In this document: positions 35,301-45,500 of the stretch, piece after piece
How positions within the stretch are numbered: position 1 is the first letter of the stretch
Layout of the letters: the number at the start of each line of letters is the position of its first letter
Assembly (NCBI GenBank): GCA_030674185.1
Contig: JAPXFY010000031.1
Coordinates: 36,569,723-36,633,722, forward strand
Length of the DNA stretch: 64,000 nt
Source of the DNA: Monoplex corrugatus
Lineage: Eukaryota > Mollusca > Gastropoda > Littorinimorpha > Ranellidae
Reading direction: 5' to 3'
Translations under genes and position numbers: made by a program
The notes under the pieces: generated by a model
Seen by the model: only the letters and a program-made list of their open reading frames with translations
Databases searched by the model: none
Told to the model about the DNA's origin: nothing

Positions 35301-37538
35301 CCTGTCAGAGTGGACTTTTTGTGGAATTTCCTTTCCCCACCCTCACCCTTTCTTTGTTTGTTTACCTGTCAGAGTGGACTTTTTGTGGAATTATCCTTTC
35401 CCCACCCTCACCTTCTTTCTTTGTTTACCTGTCAGAGTGGACTTTTTGTGGAATTTTGTCTTTCCCCACCTCACCCTTCTTTGTTTGTTTACCTGTCAGA
35501 GTGGGACTTTTCGTGGAATTTATCTTTCCCCACCCTCACCCTTTTTTCTTTGTTTACCTGTCAGAGTGGACTTTTTGGAATTTTGTCAACCACCTCTCTG
35601 TTACTGTCGGATTCTTTTTGTGGGAATTATCATGGCATGACATTTCATTTTAGAGACTATATGTTGTTGAACATTACTCTTTGATCTGATCCCTGTCCCA
35701 CTCTTGCTATTGTGTGTCTTCCTGTGGTTGTTTTCTGCAGTTGGTGTCAATTATCAGTTTAACTTAAGTGTATTTAGGTTATAGTAAATTTTCTCCTTTG
35801 CGTTTTGCCTTTCCTTCCTGTACGTTTTCTCTGTTTTGCTTTTGTTCTAGTTTTTTTTTACTTCCTCCTTTGCTTTGTCTTCTCTTCCTGTCGTTTTCTG
35901 CCTGTTTCCATTCATGTGTTAAGTGTCCTCAGTTATATTTAAATTCTTCCTCCTTTGCTTTGTCTTCTCTTCCTGTCGTTTTCTGCCTTGTTCCATTCAT
36001 GTTTAAGTGTCCTTAGTTATATTTAAATTCTTCCTCCTTTGCTTTGTCTTCTCTTCCTGTCGTTTTCTGCTTTGTTCCATTCATGTTTAAGTATCCTTAG
36101 TTATATTTAAATTCTTCCTCCTTTGCTTTGTCTTCTCTTCCTGTCGTTTTCTGCTTTGTTCCATTCATTGTAAGTGTCCTTAGTTATATTTAAATTTTTT
36201 CAGTATGCTTTTAATTCTCTTCCTGTTTGTTTCTCTGCCGGGTTCTCATTGTATGTGTAAATGCTGATGTAGTAATTTAAATTTACTTTTCCTTTTTTTT
36301 TCCTGTAATTATTGTGTATTTTTAAGTTTGCCTGTAGTTATATTTAAATTCTTCCTCCTTTGCTTTGTCTTCTCTTCCTGTCATTTTCTGCCTTGTTCCA
36401 TTCATGTTTAAGTGTCCTTAGTTATATTTAAATTTGTTTTCAGGTATGTTTTTTAAATCCCCTGTGCAATAGATTGGATGAAGTGGTCAACGTCAGGAGC
36501 ATATCCTTAGATTATGTGTACAAGTGCATTGATGTATGTAATTAATTTACTTTTCCTTTTTTTTCCTGTAGAAGTATTGTGTATGTTTTGAAACAGTTAT
36601 AGCCCTGATATGGCTCAACGCAGTCGGCTGGGCTTTAAACAAAAATAACAATAACAATTTAAATCTTCCTTCAGGAGTTATGTATGGTTTTATCTGTTTT
36701 GACATTGATTGTAAGTTTGATTCACTCGTTTATTTAAATCTTTTTTCAGGAGTTACAACTTCTGCCTCTTCTGTCCTGCCTGCCGATGAGAGTTCCTCTG
36801 TTTCACGGAATGTGCATTGCCAACTTGTTCTGGAGTTTTGGGTCCACAGTTATCTACATGTACCTGCCAGCGTACGCCATCTCTCAGGGCACATCATTTG
36901 AAACAAGCACCCTCCTCATCTCCTGCATCGGAATGGCCAGTTTATGTTCACGCATGATTTTTGCCTTCATGGGACATAATTCTGCCTTGGATGAGGTTAG
37001 AGATACATTTTTTGAAAAAAAACAACTGTTTGTGAGTCTTTGACAGAAATGTGTTAACAAGATTTCTTCTGCTGTTTCTGAATCGATCTTTACCGAATTT
37101 GGGTCAAAGGTTTTTGGAATGTTGTGAAGTCATGAATGCATACATTGACAGGTCATGGCACCGAGGTCAAGATCACACAGGTTAAAAAGATGCCTAAAAT
37201 CAGCACTTTTTGAGCTTGTTAGCATATGAAACCTTTTCAGAAACTTCTCTGTCAATAGTAACATGCTGTTTTCAATGTTGTGACAAGTCTACCATTATCG
37301 TCATGTCGCGTCACATCAAGTTTTGTTTTATCTGATGCTTTTTTCAAGGTTTCGAGTGAGCTTGAGATATGTGAAAATATTGAAATGTAGATTTTCTGTA
37401 AAGATTTTTGTATATATTGGGAGATTGTTAGGTTAACTTGGCCACCTTGTTTCTAAGAATGTTTGTGTTGTTGTGGAGAGGCCTTTGTTCTGTTTCATTT
37501 GGAGTTTTGGTTTGTGGAGATGGATGGTGTGGATGTGT

Positions 37539-37618
<80 letters not shown>

Positions 37619-37986
37619 TGTTTGTGTGTGTGTTTGAGTGTGTGTATGTGTGTGTGTATGTAGGTGTGTGTGTGTGTGTGTGTGCGCACGCGCTTGCGTG
37701 TGTTTGTGTATACTTGCACACGTGCATGTGTATGTACGCACATATTTGTTTCAGTTTGCATGCATCCATGTTTGTGTGAGTGTTGGTGTGTTTATTCTAT
37801 TAAGTAACATGTGTGTGTGTGAGGGCACACAAGCTTTTGATGGTGGTTGTGGAGGAAGGGGGGTTGTTAGTAAACAAGTTTGATCTGTGTGTATATGAAC
37901 ACAATCATTCATGTTTCTGAACATGCATGCATGCACATATGCATGAGCATGTGTATGCTTATGCATGTGTATGTTGTATATGTAGA

Positions 37987-38062
<76 letters not shown>

Positions 38063-39449
38063 TGTGTTTGTGTATATGTGTATGAGAGAGAGAGTGAAAG
38101 AGAGAGAGACAGACAAAGAGAGATATATATATAATATAAAGAGAGAGAGAGGAGAGAGAGAGAAAAATGCTTCTTTTCTTCTTTTCAAGCTTTCTTTTTT
38201 TCTCTCTTTTCCTTTCTCCCCCTGCCCCCAATCAGTAGATTCTTACAAAACAACAACACAATAACATTTTTGTTTTCAGATGACCTCCATTCTGTGTTCC
38301 ATTGGTCTGGGTATAGTCCTGACAGGAATCTGCCCCTTGCTGTTTGAGCACTACCCCGGTCAGATCGGCTACACCTTGCTCTTTGGATTTTACAGCGGAT
38401 TCTGGACCACCTTTCTGTCGCAAGTATCACGTGAGCTGATTGGCCCTGAGTATATTGCTCTCGGCAACGGGTACCTGTCGTTCATGATTGCGCTGGGCGC
38501 TTTGACGGCTGGGCCGGCAGCAGGTAAATTCCCCCCACCCTCTCTTTTTTTTCACGATTTTTAATAGAAGTAATGTTAAATGTTTAAGATATCTGTACTT
38601 GAGGAAGGAAGATTGTGTAATGAGGGGGAAGGATGATAAGTAAATAAATGACCTGTGCAACTTGTAGGTCATTGTTGTTGTTATTGTTGTTAATTTTGTT
38701 TAAAGCCCGGCCAGCTGCGTAGAGCCATATTAGGGCTATAACCATTTCAAAATATACACAATACTTCAGCAGGAAGAAAAAAGAAAATTAAGTACACATA
38801 TCAGTGCATTTGTGCACATCATTTAAAAGATGCTCCTGGTGTTGACCAATCCGTCCAGTTTATCACACTGGGGATTTAAATAACATACCTGAATACAAAT
38901 TTTGACAAAACTAAGGACACTAAAACACACGTAAAACGTGCATAAATTACCTAAAATTGCTTCCGCATATATAATTTCCTTAGAGCCAAAAATGTATTTA
39001 ATACATGTGTCCAATTATCAACCCTAAGGGAAAGTATGTGAGACTTTATCGAACACACACAGGTGAATGGACCAGCAAGGCAGAAAATGATAGGAAGAAA
39101 TGACAGATAGCAAAGAAACAAGGCAGAAACAAAGAGAGTGACAGAAAAGAGGAAATTTCTAGCATAGAATTTCCAGAAGGTGGGGATATTGTTTATACTG
39201 AAAGAACCCCTGGCATCCCCAGGGGGAACTTATGGGTGATTTTTGTGAGAACAGGTCACATACAGCTACAGTAAAATGAAATGAAATAAATTCAGTTATA
39301 TACTTGTATGTTACTGATGTGAAGGTAAAGAAAATAATGTTAAAAGGACAAAAAAAGAAAGAAGGAACAGGAAAGTCGTTCTTTGTGTCCATGCTCATTT
39401 TTGTTTTGTTTTCATGTACAAGTTTCAGTCTATAGGCTTAAAATAAAAC

Positions 39450-39510
<61 letters not shown>

Positions 39511-39520
39511 GTGTGTGTGT

Positions 39521-39552
<32 letters not shown>

Positions 39553-42500
39553 AGCGAGAGATAAATCTCTACAAGCTGATTGTTTTCTGTATGTGTTTCA
39601 GGTTTGCTGATTCAAGAAGAAAACGAATACAAATACTCTTTCTACCTGGCAGGTAAGACAAACTTTGTTGTCTGCGTCTCAAAAATGCTGGTGTTGTTTT
39701 TGTATGTGGGAGAGGCAAACCAAGGAAGACATGGATTGAAGCATAAGAGAGACCTTGATGTTGTTCAGCTCACTGCTGATCCTCAACTCTTTCTGTCCAT
39801 AACACCAGTGTTGGTACAAGTGGGCAGATACAGGAAAGAGAAGAAGCTGTTTTTTTCATACACACACGTTCTGAACTTTTTTTCATTATTTGCCAGTTAC
39901 TGAGAAACGAACTTGACTATGGTCAGACAGAAGAGAGAGAAGGAAAATGTGCAGCAGTGACCACCCAGGACCCAGCCATCAGACCATGCGTAGCAGCTGT
40001 GCCAAGGATTGTCGCTCAAGAATCGGCTTGTTCAGCCACAGCTGATGCTGTCCTACATCCAGCCAAGGCTTTACACTGGCATATCCATTATCTGCTGTCC
40101 TACATCCAGCCAAGGCTTTACACTGGCATATCCATTATCTGCTGTCCTACATTCAGCCAAGGTTTTACACTGGCATATCCATTATCTGCTGTCCTACATT
40201 CAGCCAAGGTTTTACACTGGCATATCCATTATCTGCTGTCCTACATTCAGCCAAGGTTTTACACTGGCATATCCATTATCTGTTGTCCTACATTCAGCCA
40301 AGGTTTTACACTGGCATATCCATTATCTGCTGTCCTACATTCAGCCAAGGTTTTACACTGGCATATCCATTATCTGTTGTCCTACATTCAGCCAAGGTTT
40401 TACACTGGCATATCCATTATCTGCTGTCCTACATTCAGCCAAGGTTTTACACTGGCATATCCATTATCTGCTGTCCTACATCCAGCCAAGGTGGCATATC
40501 CATTATCTGCTGTCCTACACCCAGCCAAGGTTTTACACTGGCATATCCATTATCTGCTGTCCTACACCCAGCCAAGGTTTTACACTGGCATATCCATTAT
40601 CTGCTGTCCTACACCCAGCCAAGGTTTTACACTGGCATATCCATTATCTGCTGTCCTACACCCAGCCAAGGTTTTACACTGGCATATCCATTATCTGCTG
40701 TCCTACATTCAGCCAAGGTTTTACACTGGCATATCCATTATCTGCTGTCCTACACCCAGCCAAGGTTTTACACTGGCATATCCATTATCTGCTGTCCTAC
40801 ATCCAGCCAAGGTTTTACACTGGCATATCCATTATCTGCTGTCCTACACCCAGCCAAGGTTTTACACTGGCATATCCATTATCTGCTGTCCTACACCCAG
40901 CCAAGGTTTTACACTGGCATATCCATTATCTGCTGTCCTACACCCAGCCAAGGTTTTACACTGGCATATCCATTATCTGCTGTCCTACACCCAGCCAAGG
41001 TTTTACACTGGCATATCCATTATCTGCTGTCCTACATTCAGCCAAGGTTTTACACTGGCATATCCATTATCTGCTGTCCTACATTCAGCCAAAGTTTTAC
41101 ACTGGCATATCCATTATCTGCTGTCCTACATTCAGCCAAGGTTTTACACTGGCATATCCATTATCTGCTGTCCTACATCCAGCCAAGGTTTTACACTGGC
41201 ATATCCATTATCTGCTGTCCTACATTCAGCCAAGGTTTTACACTGGCATATCCATTATCTAATCAATAAGAGGAAGGCATCATAAATCATAATACTTATC
41301 AATGCTTGAAACAGGTTGCCTTGTTTTAGAGACACCTCACCTGTCATCTGTCGGCGTCACCGGGTTCAATTTTTGCCGCTGCCCTCCGTGACACTGCCAT
41401 GCACCTCCAAATGGCTGTCTTGACTTTTGTGGACATCTTCTTTAATATTTAGGCCGCTGGTTTGGTTATCTTAGAGATACTGTGAGTGAAAACTTGTATA
41501 CAGTTTTTAGAAATGCTGCCACCCCTGTGTATAAATTCTCATATAAAATGATATTAACCCTTTTCCTACCAAGAAAATAGGTCATTGTACTAACTATTGA
41601 CCAAGTAATGTTAGGAGAGACTTCAGAAACACTCAAATTACGCCTGTTTTTTTGCCATTTTTGCTGCTTCAAACGTCGTGTAAAACACAGAAAGGAAATG
41701 ACAAGAGTATACTCCCTTTGCCAGAAAAGGATACACGTCAGCAATGCGTTCATTTTCTATTTATATACTCAAAACCGAAACTAGGGTTCAGGGCATGAAT
41801 CCTCGTGAAGCGGTCCACGGAGAGAAAAAGCTGAGTCATGAGGATCTCGTGATGCGGAATGTGTTAACACATGCAAAATTTGTGATTCAAGAGAAGCTAA
41901 TACAGATGTTGCCATTGTTGTTTCTTTAGCTCCGGAAGTGAAAGTAGCTAACAGATGATAGGCACTGAGTGCAGCTTACAGCGTTGTAGGCATAGATACA
42001 GATAGTAACATGATTGGTAACTCTGTGAACTCTTGACTGGTTACTCAATGAACTCTTGATTGGTTACTCAGTAAACTCTAACCTTTTGACTGGTTACTCT
42101 GTGGACTTTTGACTGGTTACTCTGTGAACTTTTGACTGGGTACTCTGAACTCTTGGCTGGTTACTCCATGAACTCTTGGCTGGTTACTCGGTGAACTTTT
42201 GGCTGGTTACTCTGTGAACTCTTGGCTGGGTACACAGTGAACTCTTGACTGGTTACTCCATGAACTTTTGACTGGTTACTCCATGAACTCTTGGCTGGTT
42301 ACTCAGTGAACTTTTGACCGATTACTGTGTGAACTTTTGACTGGTTACTCAGTGAACTTTTGACAGGTTACTGTGTGAACTTTTGACTGGTTATTCTATG
42401 AACTATTGACTGGTTACTCTGTGAACTATTGACTGGTTACTCTGAACGTTGACTGGTTACTCTGTGAACTTTTGACTGGTTACTCAGTAAATTTTTGATT

Positions 42501-45500
42501 TGTTACTCTGAACATTTGACTGGATACTCAGTAAATTTTTGATTTGTTACTTAGTGAACTTTTGATTGGTTACTCAATAAACGTTGACTGGTTACTCAGT
42601 GAACTCATGGACCTATGTCAGCCTGAGCATGATTCCTCCTTGTTTTGTCATATTAACATCATATTTTGAAACAACATTCAGACAGGTTATTTAGTCATTT
42701 CAGATGAACTCGTAGCACAGACAAGTTACTTGACTCATTTCAGATGAACTTGGAGCACAGACAAGTTACTTAATTTATTTCAGATGAACTCAGAGCACAG
42801 ACAAGTTACTTAATTTATTTCAGATGAACTCAGAGCACAGACAAGTTACTTGACTCATTTCAGATGAACTTGGAGCATAGGGAAGTCACTTGACTCATTT
42901 CAGATGAACTCAGAGCACAGACAAGTTACTTAATTTATTTCAGATGAACTCAGAGCACAGACAAGTTACTTGACTCATTTCAGATGAACTTGGAGCATAG
43001 GGAAGTCACTTGACTCATTTCAGATGAACTCAGAGCACAGACAAGTTACTTAATTTATTTCAGATGAACTCAGAGCACAGACAAGTTACTTGACTCATTT
43101 CAGATGAACTTGGAGCATAGGGAAGTCACTTGACTCATTTCAGATGAACTCAGAGCACAGACAAGTTACTTAATTTATTTCAGATGAACTCAGAGCACAG
43201 ACAAGTTACTTGACTCATTTCAGATGAACTCGGAGCACCGACAAGTTACTTAACTTATTTCAGATGAACTCAGAGCACAGACAAGTTACTTGATCATTTC
43301 AGATGAACTTGGAGCACAGACAAGTTACTTGACTCATTTCAGATGAACTCGGAGCGCAGACAAGTTACTTGATCATTTCAGATGAACTCGGAGCGCAGAC
43401 AAGTTACTTGATCATTTCAGATGAACTTGGAGCACAGACAAGTTACTTAACTTATTTCAGAAGAACTAATAGCACAGACAAGTTACTGGACTCATTTCAG
43501 ATGAACTTGGAGCAATGATGTGGTTCTACAGGTGGTTTCTTGGAGCAAAATGATTCGATAAAAGAACAAATGAAAGCAGTCCGGCATCAAATGTTGATAG
43601 AAATCAACTGAAGAAAAATGAAATACATCAGCTCTGCAACCTGCAAAACCAACATGACCCTACTGACAACGGTTTTGCTAGGGAAAGTTGAGGCCAGAAG
43701 AAAGCCGGGCAGACCACTCACCTGTATGAACAACATCACCAACATCAGTGCTTTGAAGGTCTGTGAAGTAGCACAGAGAAGTCAAGACCTGAGTGAATGG
43801 AGAAGAGATGTTGTGACGTCTACTGCAGTGGCTGCCATCGAACCCGATGATGTTGACGGGTGGTGTGTGATTACCTTCTAATCCTTCTCCGAGTGTAAAA
43901 TTGCATTTGGTCATGACATGAGGATGAATGACAGTAGTAACATTTCAGGTCAATGCAAATTTGAATGGGGTGAGCGGAGCTTTTTCTGTGAGTTCACATT
44001 TTTTGTGTATGTGTGTGTTGTGTGTATTAGTGTGTGTTTGTGTGTGTGTGTGTGTGTTGATAGCAAAAATGATTCCACTCGCCCACTTAGAAGGAAGTCA
44101 GATTTGTTGTCAGGTTTTTAAGTCCTGTTTTTCTTTCAGCCGTCGGAAGTCCGTTGCTGGACGTAGGCTTTCCCCAGTTGCTTCCATTCATTTCATTCCA
44201 GCGCTTTTCCTCTCCAGTTCTTGTCAAATCCATCTAGGTCGTCTCTCCATCTAGTTTTCTGTTTTCCTCTATTGTGAGTGCCGTCTCTTGGTATCCAAAA
44301 CGTGTTTTTTTGTTGTCCAATGATTGTCCATTTTCTGAGTAAGATTGTCCCGTTTTAAGTCCAGTCAGGGTCTGAATTTTATGACCTGTTTCAGGGTCCT
44401 GTCTACTGTGGAGCTCCATCATCATGATCATGTTCAAGCTGAAAAGCTGTGTGGCGCCCTCTAGGGAGGAGTTTGAGAAGCAGAAGGAGAAACGAGACAT
44501 CCAGAAGGTTCCGCTCATCATCAACGAGATGGAACCCAGCAAGGATCCCTTGCCCAATCTGGCTGAGGAGATTGTCATGTGTGTATTTACTTTTATTAAT
44601 TTATTATATGATTGTCATATGATTGTCATGTGTGTATTGTGTGTGTGTTTACTTTCTTTTATTTATTATTTAATTCAACCAGACAAGACAGGCGCAAATT
44701 TTCTGCCAACTGGCCTTCGTCAAGCATAAGATCACAAGCAAACAAACACATAATACAAACATTAGGAGAAAAAGACTGAGACTTCCCTGCTGCTTCGTTC
44801 AGTGTGAGAAATGTCCTTTTCTCACACTGATTGAAGCAGCTGGAAAGTTTCAGGTTTTTTCTCCTAATTTTTGTATTCTGATATCTTGAGTTCATAAACA
44901 CGCATATGCGTGATGATGCAACAAATGAATACAAGCTAACAGCATCAAACCATAGACACACATATACCTATGGTTATAAACATATGTTGCATGATAATCA
45001 AATAAATACACTCTAACTGCATCAGACCATAGACACACATATACCTATAGTCATAAATATATTGCATGATCATCAAACAAATGAATACAATCTAACAGCA
45101 TCAAGCTATAGACACACGTTTTCCTATAGTCACCAAGATACACACGTGTGATGATCCCCCCCGTAAGGATTCCAGGGGCTCTTTCAGTATAATAGTATCC
45201 TCACTTTCTGGAAATTCTGTGCTAGAAGTTTACTCTTTTCTGTCACTCGCTTTGTTTCTGCCTTGTTTCTTTGCTGTCTGTCATTTCTTATCGATTTCTG
45301 TCTTGCTGGTCCATTCACTTGTATGTGTTCAGTAAAGTCTTACATACTTTCTCTTTGGATTGACAGTTGGGTACAAGTATTAAGTGCATTTTTGGCTCTA
45401 GGGAAATGAGATGTGTGGAAGCAATTTTTGGTAAATTAGGCCCTTTTTGATATGTTTTAATGTCCTTAGCTGTGTTTAATTTTGTAATCAGGTGTTTTTT

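Noticed and set aside
34953..35684. A 243-codon Phe/Leu-rich membrane-like protein
   Set aside because: Three overlapping frames open through a ~60-bp minisatellite; hydrophobicity comes from T-rich sequence.
33707..36749. A missing MCT loop exon between exons 3 and 4
   Set aside because: Looked for a phase-0/0 exon rich in charged residues with AG/GT borders; none found. Direct joining gives TM spacing acceptable for a short-loop MCT.
39957..41285. A 442-codon repetitive protein
   Set aside because: 47-bp minisatellite, all three frames open; no splice site or start with context; lies inside an MCT intron.
41556..41870. Another TTAA element starting TTAACCCTTTTCCTACC
   Set aside because: No matching inverted right end with TTAA could be found.
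42680..43520. CRISPR-like array
   Set aside because: Units are contiguous without unique spacers; satellite DNA.
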